Below, one piece after another: positions 1 through 6,836 of a stretch of DNA of 10,465 nucleotides. Made by a program: the position numbers and the translations under genes. Source of the stretch: Nitrososphaerales archaeon TH5888 (GTDB taxonomy: Archaea; Thermoproteota; Nitrososphaeria; Nitrososphaerales; Nitrososphaeraceae); contig JAATVN010000137.1 of assembly GCA_014523595.1 (NCBI GenBank), positions 1 to 10,465 of the forward strand. Direction: 5' to 3'. The notes under the pieces were generated by a model that saw only the letters and a list, made by a program, of their open reading frames with translations, did no database searches and was not told where the DNA came from. The first letter of the stretch is position 1. Each line of letters begins with the position of its first letter.

Positions 1-432
1 ACATCTTCGCAAGTGGGTGGGGATGTTAGATATGCTTTAGACCTACTACTATATGCAGGCAATCTGGCGGAAGCAAACGGAAGCGATCGAATCACATTAG
101 AACAAATTCGTAAAGTCCATGGCTACAACAAACCATCGATCACAATGGAGGATTTGAAGGAACTTCCCAAGAGTCATTTGGTTACGCTAATGGCCATTTT
201 AAAAGTACAAAATAAAAGAAAAAAGCAATACATTGAGTTGAAGGAAATTCGGACCTATGCGCTTGAATTGGCAGATGAACACAAGATGAAAAAATTTGAA
301 TTTGAGGATTATATGAATGATCTTCTCGATAGAAAAATAATCGAAATGAAATCATTAAAGGAAATAGGAATGAACATAACCTCATTGGCTGAATTAGAAC
401 CTTTATTAGAACAGCAGATAAATAAAAAATAA
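1..432 (+). CDS. cdc6: Orc1/Cdc6-type replication initiator, C-terminal part (5' end outside window)
   Basis: The reading frame is open from base 1, so this is the 3' part of a longer gene; the GTG at 13 is internal, not a start. The first residues read TSSQVGGDVRYALDLL, which matches the sensor-2 region of archaeal Orc1/Cdc6 AAA+ ATPases (family pattern GDxRxALDLL, where the Arg contacts ATP). The remaining ~110 residues fit the C-terminal winged-helix domain that binds origin DNA: LPKSHLVTLMAIL, then a charged helix, then YMNDLLDRKII. Known for the family: it recognises origins and loads the MCM helicase. The stop TAA overlaps the ATG of the next gene (TAATG), which implies co-transcription and translational coupling. 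The ATPase core, Walker A and Walker B all lie upstream of the window. An origin often lies beside such genes, but none is visible here. Confidence 0.9.
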   Translation, partial: TSSQVGGDVRYALDLLLYAGNLAEANGSDRITLEQIRKVHGYNKPSITMEDLKELPKSHLVTLMAILKVQNKRKKQYIELKEIRTYALELADEHKMKKFEFEDYMNDLLDRKIIEMKSLKEIGMNITSLAELEPLLEQQINKK

Positions 433-722
433 TGGATTATGATAGCAAGACCATTATAGAAAACGGAATTGGAACGATCGGCAAAATCAAGATAATAAAA
501 GCCCTAGCCGAAGAAAATAAAATGGTAACTATTTATGTTCTCCATAAAAGAACAGGATTAAAAAGAGAAGATATCAAACGAAATCTAAAAGATTTGCGCA
601 GTATTGATTGGATAAAGGAGAAAAAAATGGCAAATACGATGTATCATCTTAACAAAGACAATGAATATGTGAATGCCATCCTTAGTTTTTTTGCTAACGT
701 CGGTTATATTGGACAAGCTTGA
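432..722 (+). CDS. Small winged-helix DNA-binding-type protein, coupled to orc1/cdc6
   Basis: This is a 96-residue protein whose ATG overlaps the TAA of the upstream orc1/cdc6 gene by one base. Residues 12-90 read like an ArsR/MarR-style winged helix: helix 1 GKIKIIKALAEEN (18-30), helix 2 VTIYVLHKRTGL (32-43), recognition helix KREDIKRNLKDLRSI (44-58), then a wing ending in YHLNKDNEYV (71-80). A short hydrophobic tail follows (AILSFFANVGYIG). No metal-binding cysteines, membrane segment or signal peptide are seen. The helix assignments are inferred from the pattern, not computed. The tight coupling suggests a role with the initiator, for example at the origin or in control of orc1/cdc6, but the sequence does not prove this. 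It could equally be a general transcription regulator. The specific family was not recognised. Confidence 0.75.
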   Translation: MDYDSKTIIENGIGTIGKIKIIKALAEENKMVTIYVLHKRTGLKREDIKRNLKDLRSIDWIKEKKMANTMYHLNKDNEYVNAILSFFANVGYIGQA

Positions 723-813
723 AATTATTTTTCAAGTGCACAGGATCTAGAAAGTTATATTTTTGTTGCTGATTTTGGGCTCATTTGCTCAAATTATGAG
801 ATAGTCTGAAAAC

Positions 814-821
814 GATTAAAA
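814..821 (+). promoter_or_regulatory. Likely TATA box of pyrG
   Basis: GATTAAAA is centred about 26 bases before the GTG at 844. That is the usual archaeal TATA-to-start-site distance, so the transcript would begin at or near the start codon (leaderless). It lies in the 121-bp gap after the winged-helix gene. A GGTGAG stretch at 823-828 is too far from the GTG to be a good ribosome binding site. Confidence 0.4.
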
Positions 822-843
822 AGGTGAGAAAATAAAGTCTAAT

Positions 844-2466
844 GTGCGGTATAGACAAAGCAAACCCAGTAACAAATTTCCAAAGTTCATCTTTATTACT
901 GGCGGAGTAATGTCAGGTCTTGGAAAAGGAATAGTTGCTTCTTCGGTTGCAAAGTTATTACAGTTAACTGGTTTAAGAGTAACCTGCACAAAAATTGATC
1001 CGTATGTGAATTACGATGCAGGAACGATGAACCCTACAGCACATGGAGAGGTCTTTGTTACGGATGATGGTGGAGAGTGTGATATGGATATGGGAAACTA
1101 TGAAAGGTTTCTTAATACACCCATGACAAAATGGCACAATATTACTACTGGAAGGATTTATTCTGATGTAATAAAGGCTGAAAGGGAAGGCAAGTATCTG
1201 GGCCAATGTGTTCAGATAATACCTCATGTAACTGACGTAATAAAGAATAGTTTAAAGAATCTAGCTAAAGGCTATGACGTTTTAGTTGTTGAATGTGGTG
1301 GTACGGTAGGTGATATAGAAAGTCTTCCATTCCTGGAATCTTTTAGACAGATGGAATTAGAAGAAGGCGATACAGAAACTCTATTCATACATGTAACGTT
1401 GGCACCAATTTTGGATGTAGTCGGAGAACAGAAAACAAAACCCACACAGCACAGCGTTCAGGAGCTCCGAAGGATTGGAATTCATCCATATATCCTGGCA
1501 GTCAGATGCCAAAAACCACTGAATAGAGAAGCAAGACACAAGATTTCGATGTTTGCTAGCATTAGAGAGCAATGTGTTATTTCATGTCATGATTGTTCTT
1601 CGATTTATGATGTCCCAGAAATATTAAAAGATCAAGGAATAATTGATGTAATCTCTGACAAGCTTGATCTAAAAAACCGTAACATAAGGTGGGCTGAATG
1701 GAAAAAAGTAACAAAATCTTTCTTTAACTTTTCAGGAAATGTAAACATAGGTATTGTTGGTAAATATGTAAATTTACCAGATAGCTATGTGAGTGTATAT
1801 CAAGCGTTGCTGCATTCTTCAGCAAAACTGGGCAAGAAATTAAGTGTTGAATGGATTGATTCTGAAAGATTTGAGAATGGTAATAAGGACGAAGTGAAAT
1901 TCTTGAACAAGTTTGATGGAATACTTGTTCCGGGAGGATTTGGAGCTAGAGGAAGTGAAGGAATAATAAAATCAATTAATTATGCTAGACAAAAGGATAT
2001 ACCATTTTTAGGAATCTGTTTTGGATTTCAACTATCGTTAATTGAATTTGCAAGAAATCAATGTGGGTTAGTCGATGCCAGTTCACAGGAATTTAACCCT
2101 AATGATAATAACTCATTGGTAAAATTCATGCCCGAACAAATACATAATGTTAACCTTGGCGGCTCGATGAGACTTGGAAAACATGACATAACAATAATAC
2201 CCCAGACATTGGCCAATAGTATATACCATAATAAGAAAATTGAGCGAAGACACAGACATAGGTACGAATTTAATCAGGATTATAGACAAGTCGTAGAAGA
2301 AAATGGCATGGTGTTATCCGGTCATTCCGATAAAGGGAGAAGAATAGAAATTCTAGAATTTCCATCAAACAAGTTCTTTTTCGCTGTTCAGTATCATTCT
2401 GAATTTAGCAGCATACCAGGCAGACCGGAACAAGCATTTGAAGCATTCATAACATCTTGCATCTAG
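844..2466 (+). CDS. pyrG: CTP synthase (glutamine-hydrolysing)
   Basis: This enzyme converts UTP, ATP and glutamine into CTP, the last step of pyrimidine nucleotide synthesis, in the cytosol. The 540 residues are a normal family length. The N-terminal synthetase domain (about 12-280) has the P-loop GGVMSGLGKGI (20-30), KIDPYVNYDAGTMNP (50-64), HGEVFVTDDGGECD (67-80) and VVECGGTVGDIESLPF (148-163). The C-terminal class I glutamine amidotransferase domain (about 300-540) has the oxyanion-loop PGGFGARG (363-370), the nucleophile Cys392 in GICFGFQ, and catalytic His518 and Glu520 in QYHSEF. It also has RRHRHRYEFN (468-477). The amidotransferase motifs differ slightly from the usual GICLGMQ and HPEF, but the catalytic triad is intact. 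The start is GTG 844: an in-frame stop at 817 excludes longer forms, and the next ATG is inside the P-loop. The gene ends one base from the convergent NAD kinase-like gene. Confidence 0.97.
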   Translation: MRYRQSKPSNKFPKFIFITGGVMSGLGKGIVASSVAKLLQLTGLRVTCTKIDPYVNYDAGTMNPTAHGEVFVTDDGGECDMDMGNYERFLNTPMTKWHNITTGRIYSDVIKAEREGKYLGQCVQIIPHVTDVIKNSLKNLAKGYDVLVVECGGTVGDIESLPFLESFRQMELEEGDTETLFIHVTLAPILDVVGEQKTKPTQHSVQELRRIGIHPYILAVRCQKPLNREARHKISMFASIREQCVISCHDCSSIYDVPEILKDQGIIDVISDKLDLKNRNIRWAEWKKVTKSFFNFSGNVNIGIVGKYVNLPDSYVSVYQALLHSSAKLGKKLSVEWIDSERFENGNKDEVKFLNKFDGILVPGGFGARGSEGIIKSINYARQKDIPFLGICFGFQLSLIEFARNQCGLVDASSQEFNPNDNNSLVKFMPEQIHNVNLGGSMRLGKHDITIIPQTLANSIYHNKKIERRHRHRYEFNQDYRQVVEENGMVLSGHSDKGRRIEILEFPSNKFFFAVQYHSEFSSIPGRPEQAFEAFITSCI

Positions 2467-2467
2467 G

Positions 2468-3475
2468 TCAAAGTTTTAGATTTAACTCGTAAGTTTTTTG
2501 TCTGGCATCACGCAAAGATGTCTTCTTCCTGACTAACCCCCGTTGGATAAGATGACTCAAGGACAATCTTATAGTTCTCTCTGGTAGCATCGTTCTCTTG
2601 CTCAGATCCTTTTGGCTCAATTCGCCTTCATACTCTAGAGTTTTTAAGATCAATTTAGCACTGGGTGGCATATCAAGCAGGTCTTCTGCCAATTTTACCT
2701 TTTTAGCGATAATATCCATAGGAGAATCCTTGATTAATCTCACAAATTTTGCTGGAAATTTATGTTTTTCGCATACAATATTTTTTCTAACAGCTACCCT
2801 TTTTCCTCCATCTAGGACTACCTCACATAGATATCTACAGAGTATATCCTCAATTTCCAACCTATCAGTATTAGGGACTATAAGAGGCCTGCGAGTATTG
2901 TCCATAGAATTAACTGGAACGATAACAAAAACCTGCGACCTTTGTAAAACCATTGGTCCCCCTGCAGACATACAATAAGCTGTCGACCCAATTGGCGTGG
3001 AAATGATTACACCATCACTGTTATCATGCCAGAGATCATTTCCATTAATCTTTAATATATATTCCATGAGAGTAGCACTTTTTCTTGGAAAGAGAGAAAT
3101 ATCATTTAAGACTGGTTCAACTTCTTTACCATCAACATTAACAGAAAGTCGGCATACATCATCTATTTCGTAGTCACCTTTTTTTATTCTGCCTATAGAT
3201 TTTTTTAAATCACTTACATCAATTTGTCCCAAAAATCCTGTTGAATCCGATTCATATATTCCCAGTACGGGTACAGAGAATTCTTTAACATAGTGGGAAT
3301 AATCAAGTATCGCACGATCTCCACCAGCAGTAATCACAATATCTACATTTGAAGTTGTCATTTTGTCCGATCTTTTTATTATCTCTGAATCAATATTTTC
3401 ATCGTCTAAAATTTTCTTGATTTTGCTTATTAGACTATCGTCCCTGGAGCTTATACTTGAGATAGCCACTTTCAT
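2468..3475 (-). CDS. NAD kinase-like protein with a C-terminal winged-helix domain
   Basis: The first ~265 residues resemble the ATP-NAD kinase family, which phosphorylates NAD to NADP. DGVIISTPIGSTAYCMSAGGP (154-174) is almost the family signature, and NDISLF (124-129) fits the NE-type NAD-binding motif. The family's GGDGT motif reads GGDRA here (51-55): the catalytic Asp is kept, but Gly becomes Arg and Thr becomes Ala. The usual LGFL loop reads LGIYESDSTGFLG (71-83). Residues ~270-335 are an added winged helix: SAKLILKTLEYEG, SQKDLSKRTML, then PERTIRLSLSHLIQRGLV and a basic wing. Standard NAD kinases of ~250-300 residues lack this. It may be the cell's NAD kinase with a regulatory domain, or an NAD(P)-sensing regulator. 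The family call is firm; activity is not. The start is ATG, about 7 bases below the probable transcript start. The gene is convergent with pyrG, with one base between stops. Confidence 0.85.
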   Translation of the reverse strand: MKVAISSISSRDDSLISKIKKILDDENIDSEIIKRSDKMTTSNVDIVITAGGDRAILDYSHYVKEFSVPVLGIYESDSTGFLGQIDVSDLKKSIGRIKKGDYEIDDVCRLSVNVDGKEVEPVLNDISLFPRKSATLMEYILKINGNDLWHDNSDGVIISTPIGSTAYCMSAGGPMVLQRSQVFVIVPVNSMDNTRRPLIVPNTDRLEIEDILCRYLCEVVLDGGKRVAVRKNIVCEKHKFPAKFVRLIKDSPMDIIAKKVKLAEDLLDMPPSAKLILKTLEYEGELSQKDLSKRTMLPERTIRLSLSHLIQRGLVRKKTSLRDARQKTYELNLKL

Positions 3476-3503
3476 TGTAACTATTAAAAGTCAACAAATA
3501 CTC

Positions 3504-3512
3504 AAATTTAAA
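3504..3512 (-). promoter_or_regulatory. Likely TATA box of the NAD kinase-like gene
   Basis: On the minus strand this reads TTTAAATTT, centred about 33 bases before the ATG at 3475. Transcription would start about 7 bases upstream of the start codon. It falls in the 54-bp gap after the PfkB gene, so the kinase probably has its own promoter even though both genes are on the same strand. Confidence 0.45.
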
Positions 3513-3529
3513 CCTGATTTATGACATGT

Positions 3530-4444
3530 CTAAATTATTTCAAAATTCATTGTATTGTAATAATATGATGCGTTTTCTTCTATTGTAGATTTGGAGGGTA
3601 TTTTTTTAATTCCAATCTCACTTGTTTGTAGTGCCGCAATTAAGGCCCCCGCTGCAAAACAAAATGCCCAAACAGAATCCTTTTCTTTTACAATAGTGCA
3701 TGCAAAAGAAGAGGCGACAATATCACCTAGTCCTGTTGAATCAGGAGTATCGAATTTAGGTACATTTAACCAATAGTGCCTTTCCTTTTCAAGAAGATGA
3801 ATAATCTGATCCTGTGTGTGCAGTACATAATCGATTTCATAATGGGACCGAATTTTTTTCATCCCTTCCATGGCTTGAAGACCGTTTGTCAGGCAGGAGA
3901 TTTCCTTGCTATCTAGCTTTATTCCATTTACTTTATGGATGGGTATATCCATTTTTTTTCTTATAGATACTCTCCCTTCTGGGTCAACAGCTCTTGTGTA
4001 ACCCTGTGGGTCCAACATTACAAACTGATTTCCTTTCATCTTTGTTGAAGATAAATACTGCACTATATCCAGAGGTACTTCATCAAAAACTGGACTAATT
4101 ATCCAGCAATCTGCTTTTACATTTTTTATTTCTGCTATATCTAATGCGCCACATTTTGACTCGAGAGTTAATTCACGATCAGTTTCAAAATTCTTCAATA
4201 CAAATCTGGTGGTTGGAAGATCCGAGTAATGAGGACCATTAAATGAAATTCCCTGATTTTTCAGATAATCAAGATATTGTGGGTCAAGATCTTTTCCAAA
4301 ATGAGTAAAGAGTGTTGTATCAAATCCAAATTTCCTTGCAGTTATGCCACAATAGGCCGCAGGTCCACCTAAGCTCTGACTTGACTTTAGATCTCTCGAC
4401 ACAATCTCGTCTACGACTATGTTGGATAGTATAGCAGCCTTCAT
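3530..4444 (-). CDS. PfkB-family carbohydrate/nucleoside kinase
   Basis: This is a 304-residue cytosolic kinase of the ribokinase/PfkB fold, which transfers the ATP gamma-phosphate to a sugar or nucleoside hydroxyl. The N-terminal substrate-side motif is seen as SLGGPAAYCGITARKFG (24-40), with the usual double Gly. The C-terminal signature is DTPDSTGLGDIVASSFA (232-248), where Asp241 is the expected catalytic base; the family's GAGD reads GLGD here. KVNGIKLDSKEISCLT (171-186) matches the mid-domain N-x-x-E region. The substrate cannot be told from sequence: ribose, fructose phosphate, adenosine or inositol kinases all share these motifs. ATG 4444 is the start, because the protein begins directly with the first beta strand (MKAAILSNIVVDE). 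The gene is divergent from rps26e, across a 98-bp shared promoter region, and lies upstream of the NAD kinase-like gene on the same strand. Confidence 0.88.
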   Translation of the reverse strand: MKAAILSNIVVDEIVSRDLKSSQSLGGPAAYCGITARKFGFDTTLFTHFGKDLDPQYLDYLKNQGISFNGPHYSDLPTTRFVLKNFETDRELTLESKCGALDIAEIKNVKADCWIISPVFDEVPLDIVQYLSSTKMKGNQFVMLDPQGYTRAVDPEGRVSIRKKMDIPIHKVNGIKLDSKEISCLTNGLQAMEGMKKIRSHYEIDYVLHTQDQIIHLLEKERHYWLNVPKFDTPDSTGLGDIVASSFACTIVKEKDSVWAFCFAAGALIAALQTSEIGIKKIPSKSTIEENASYYYNTMNFEII

Positions 4445-4506
4445 TGCTGAATATCATCATTAAATCTATTGCTTTGATAAATGTTGACATAAGCAGCATC
4501 AGAAGA

Positions 4507-4514
4507 TTTAAAAG
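4507..4514 (+). promoter_or_regulatory. Likely TATA box of rps26e
   Basis: TTTAAAAG is centred about 33 bases before the ATG at 4543, giving a leader of about 7 bases. It supports the ATG at 4543 over the longer open frame from 4444. The 4445-4542 gap serves both this gene and the divergent PfkB gene; a weaker minus-strand box (ACATTTATC, 4476-4484) could serve the latter. Confidence 0.5.
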
Positions 4515-4542
4515 AAGAAGAGCTAGAGATAGTACTTGTATA

Positions 4543-4830
4543 ATGCCGAAGAAAAGGACAAGCAGAGGACGAACAAAAGGTGGGAAAGGAAGTTCAGGAA
4601 CAGTTCATTGTAGCCAGTGCGGGGCCATGGTACCAAGAGATAAGGCAAAAAAAGTTACTGGCAGAATTACATTAGTAGAACCCACTTTGGCAAAAGAATT
4701 AAGAGCGCAAGGAGCATATATTGCACCGGTTACGGATGTCAAATTTTATTGCGTTTCCTGTGCTGTGCATAGAGGAATAGTAAAAGTAAGATCAGAAATG
4801 GAACGTAGAAGGACAGGAAGGCTCGGATAA
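4543..4830 (+). CDS. rps26e: Small-subunit ribosomal protein S26e
   Basis: This 95-residue basic protein of the 30S subunit begins MPKKRTSRGRTKGGKG. In the eukaryotic ribosome S26 lies near the mRNA exit channel. A zinc-ribbon is visible as CSQC (Cys23, Cys26) and CVSC (Cys70, Cys73), with the family features HCSQCGAMVPRDKA and FYCVSCAVHRGIVKVR. The C terminus is arginine-rich (RSEMERRRTGRLG), presumably contacting rRNA. The open frame extends upstream to a TTG at 4444, but ATG 4543 is the true start: it gives the family N terminus, and a TATA box sits at the correct distance. S26e is known from eukaryotes and from the Crenarchaeota/Thaumarchaeota side of the Archaea and is mostly absent from Euryarchaeota, which supports the organism call. 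The gene ends 14 bases from the convergent phosphatidyltransferase gene. Confidence 0.96.
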   Translation: MPKKRTSRGRTKGGKGSSGTVHCSQCGAMVPRDKAKKVTGRITLVEPTLAKELRAQGAYIAPVTDVKFYCVSCAVHRGIVKVRSEMERRRTGRLG

Positions 4831-4844
4831 GATATTTTATACCG

Positions 4845-5444
4845 TTATATCCTTTTTAGAACATACCTAAATCTCTGAAGAAAGGAGAAACCTGAGATCA
4901 AGATAATAATTATGACTCCCCATTGAATAGATTCTGAAATTGGAATAAAGCCGCAAATTGACAAGATTAGTAATCTTTCAGCTCTTTCCCCTATTCCTAC
5001 ACCTTTTAGTTCTATACCAAGTGATTCAGCTCTCGCTCGGAGATAACTAACTAATATAGAAGTCGATAAAGCAATCATTGCTAAAATCGGATTCGATAAA
5101 CCTCCGATTGCTATCCCTATGAAAATTAGAGCCTCAGAAATTTTGTCAAAATTAGAATCCAGAAATGCACCTTTAGTGGTAGATTTCTTCATTACACGAG
5201 CTACACTTCCATCTACAATGTCAAAAAAACCAGAAATCAACAGAAGGATACTTGCAAATATTTGTGAGGGAAACTCAATGCCTTGTTGGTTCAAAAAATT
5301 TGTAAGACCAAAGAATATGCTTGATAGGATTGCAAAGGCAAATCCAATCATACTCCAGAAGGTTGGAGATAAACCAAGCGAACCGAAATTATTTCCTATT
5401 AGTGTTGTAATAGGAATTAATTTTTCTCTAAACCTATTAAGCAA
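4845..5444 (-). CDS. CDP-alcohol phosphatidyltransferase, probably archaetidylinositol phosphate synthase type
   Basis: This membrane enzyme would join a CDP-activated archaeal lipid to a polar head-group alcohol. The complete signature D-x2-DG-x2-AR-x8-G-x3-D-x3-D is present at residues 75-100 (DIVDGSVARVMKK to FLDSNFD); Asp75, Asp78, Asp96 and Asp100 are the metal and catalytic residues. About six hydrophobic segments are seen, near 31-50, 60-76, 103-118, 120-136, 157-170 and 173-190. VGIGERAERLLIL (149-161) resembles the conserved stretch of archaetidylinositol phosphate synthases, so inositol-1-phosphate is the favoured acceptor. Glycerol phosphate or serine is possible. The 199 residues are normal for the family. 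The start is TTG 5444: a stop lies two codons upstream, and the next ATG is inside the first membrane segment. A tandem repeat lies upstream. Confidence 0.88.
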   Translation of the reverse strand: MLNRFREKLIPITTLIGNNFGSLGLSPTFWSMIGFAFAILSSIFFGLTNFLNQQGIEFPSQIFASILLLISGFFDIVDGSVARVMKKSTTKGAFLDSNFDKISEALIFIGIAIGGLSNPILAMIALSTSILVSYLRARAESLGIELKGVGIGERAERLLILSICGFIPISESIQWGVIIIILISGFSFLQRFRYVLKRI

Positions 5445-5489
5445 ATATTATCCTATTATTTATACATCTGACAAATATTCTTTGTTATC

Positions 5490-5522
5490 CCAATATTGCT
5501 TACAATCCAATATTGCTTACAA
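5490..5522. repeat. Tandem direct repeat, two copies of 16 bp with 17-bp period
   Basis: CCAATATTGCTTACAA occurs at 5490-5505 and again at 5507-5522 with one T between. Both copies are identical. They lie in the 168-bp gap between the protease gene and the phosphatidyltransferase gene, 46-78 bases upstream of the latter's TTG start and on the promoter side of TATA-like sequence at 5457-5464. It could be a recent slippage duplication or a paired regulator site. Confidence 0.85.
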
Positions 5523-5537
5523 CAATTCAAATTGTGG

Positions 5538-5574
5538 ATTCAATTGGTATAACTCGGGCCTGAATTAATTGAAT
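5538..5574. repeat. Inverted repeat, 8-bp arms
   Basis: ATTCAATT (5538-5545) and AATTGAAT (5567-5574) are perfect reverse complements around a 21-base spacer. The repeat begins 38 bases beyond the stop of the protease gene on the minus strand. It could form a weak 3' stem-loop in that transcript. The arms are AT-rich, so chance is a fair explanation. Confidence 0.4.
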
Positions 5575-5612
5575 AATGGTTTGGTTAGCGTCGTTCAAGG
5601 ATTACGGATTGG

Positions 5613-6281
5613 TTACAATTCCTCCGAACCACAGTCGACAGTTTTTTCTAATGGTAATTTTGGCAATTTTGGCTGTTGCAGGTTTTCTACTAATTTCCAG
5701 TTGTTTGCTAGAAGTACTGCATCAATCTCACATGTGGTAATGACCTTATTTTGATAATTGACTATTGGGTTCATTAGATCATGAAAGTTTGAATGCCCTA
5801 GTCCAAGAACATGTCCTATTTCATGTTTTAATACAAGATTTAGAGTATCTTCCTCTATTTGTTCTTCATTGAAATTTACAGATATTCTTACTTTTACCCT
5901 TTTTATGAAACCTTCATCATCCAGAACGTTAGTAGTTTGACCAACAGTTTGTTCGCCCTTATGTTCAAAGGAGATCAAAACGTCCGCACTTGATGCATCC
6001 TGAACCTCTAAAAATTTTAGATTTTCTAACTTTAAAGCCCATTGGTCAAACGAGTTCTTTACCAAGTTGTTCATCTTGAAAATCTCATTGTTATTCGTAT
6101 GAAATGTCAATACGCCATCCTTCAGGTTATCACCCCAAGTACAGCATATCTGCAAAATATTCTGATCTTCTGATGTCAGGTCATTGAATACAGAAAAGGA
6201 TTCTGGATAAGACAGAATTGCTACTATCATTATTACGCTTAGGGGGATATTCAAGTTGTCGGCTTTTTTCAATTCTATCAA
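5613..6281 (-). CDS. Secreted or membrane-anchored matrixin-like zinc metalloprotease
   Basis: This 222-residue protein has a complete metzincin zinc site, HEIGHVLGLGHSNF (153-166). His153, His157 and His163 are the zinc ligands and Glu154 the general base. The Met-turn follows closely as DLMNP, with Met170. This spacing fits the matrixin (M10/M57-like) group. Residues 11-27 (NIPLSVIMIVAILSYPE) form a signal peptide or N-terminal anchor, so it should act outside the membrane. Residues ~30-150 carry the rest of the catalytic domain, ending in VKVRISVNFN. There is no clear propeptide cysteine switch. Cys46, Cys47, Cys184 and Cys217 could form disulfides. The start is TTG 6281 (an in-frame stop lies just upstream); TTG 6272 would also keep the signal segment. 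A TATA-like ATAATATAC (6304-6312, minus strand) would place transcription start at the TTG. The substrate is unknown. Confidence 0.83.
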   Translation of the reverse strand: MIELKKADNLNIPLSVIMIVAILSYPESFSVFNDLTSEDQNILQICCTWGDNLKDGVLTFHTNNNEIFKMNNLVKNSFDQWALKLENLKFLEVQDASSADVLISFEHKGEQTVGQTTNVLDDEGFIKRVKVRISVNFNEEQIEEDTLNLVLKHEIGHVLGLGHSNFHDLMNPIVNYQNKVITTCEIDAVLLANNWKLVENLQQPKLPKLPLEKTVDCGSEEL

Positions 6282-6342
6282 GCAGTCTTATTCTGCAATC
6301 CATGTATATTATGGTGGTTGAATTACGTGACGGATACCGATG

Positions 6343-6810
6343 CTAGGCGTAGTTACCCTTTATAGATGATCTAGCACCGCATGCCTCACATACTAGGAAG
6401 CCCAGTTTTTTTGCTTTTTCTGTTCTTGTGTCTGGACTTTGACATACAGGACATATGACATAGTCCTTTACGTACCTTTCCATGAGCGCTCCGAAAGATG
6501 AAGGTTCCTTTCGACCCAGAAAAATAACCCTTTCACCGGCAATATAACCTGCAGATGCAAGCTCTTTATTCAAATAAAGTAACAGCTTTTCTGGTTCTCT
6601 CCTTAATGCTTTAGGAAATTCCATAAAATTTCTAAAAATTGTTCGTTGCCCTATCCAAATGATTTGAGGTTTAGGAATCTCAAGTCTTGCTGAATCTTTC
6701 TTCGATGCATTACCTAAACCTCCCTGTATCCTAGACAGGAGAGTTTCATACGATTTATCCACGTTGTGCATACCAAATGATATCATGAAGGCTTTAATGT
6801 TCTTTGTCAT
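6343..6810 (-). CDS. eif2b: Translation initiation factor aIF2, beta subunit
   Basis: The beta subunit of heterotrimeric aIF2 helps deliver initiator Met-tRNA to the small ribosomal subunit. The central alpha/beta domain is recognisable: KPQIIWIGQRTIFRNF (47-62), then LLLYLNKELASAGYI (76-90). The C-terminal zinc ribbon has CPVC (Cys120, Cys123) and CEAC (Cys141, Cys144), with the family stretch YVICPVCQSPDTR. It ends SSIKGNYA. The longest frame from ATG 6810 gives 155 residues. Family members usually begin close to the Y-E-x-L-L motif (YETLLSRI, residue 21), so an internal ATG at 6771 giving 142 residues is a serious alternative; a weak TATA-like ACATTAAAGC (6791-6800) would fit a leaderless start there. 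An unrecognised gene ends 26 bases upstream on the same strand. The gamma and alpha subunit genes are not in this window. Confidence 0.92.
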   Translation of the reverse strand: MTKNIKAFMISFGMHNVDKSYETLLSRIQGGLGNASKKDSARLEIPKPQIIWIGQRTIFRNFMEFPKALRREPEKLLLYLNKELASAGYIAGERVIFLGRKEPSSFGALMERYVKDYVICPVCQSPDTRTEKAKKLGFLVCEACGARSSIKGNYA

Positions 6811-6836
6811 GAAGATGTCATGACGTCAGTATCAAA

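Noticed and set aside
780..800. CTCAT/ATGAG inverted repeat upstream of pyrG, possible regulatory hairpin
   Set aside because: The arms are only 5 bp with a poorly paired interior, which is easily reached by chance in AT-rich DNA.
723..843. Possible replication origin elements near orc1/cdc6
   Set aside because: No repeated origin-recognition-box-like sequence or long AT-rich unwinding element with flanking repeats was seen. If an origin is linked to this gene it is more likely upstream, outside the window.
2598..2978. Plus-strand open frame of 126 codons
   Set aside because: It is antisense to the NAD kinase-like gene, and its translation has no recognisable motif.
4444..4542. N-terminal extension of S26e from a TTG at 4444
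   Set aside because: It would add 33 residues absent from the family and overlap the divergent PfkB start. The ATG at 4543 gives the standard N terminus and has a TATA box at the right distance.
4445..4542. C/D box small RNA suggested by ATGATGA and CTGA on the minus strand
   Set aside because: The boxes occur in the wrong order and spacing for a C/D guide RNA, and the region is accounted for by divergent promoters.
5119..5568. Plus-strand open frame of 149 codons
   Set aside because: Most of it is antisense to the phosphatidyltransferase gene, and the tail is intergenic repeat sequence.
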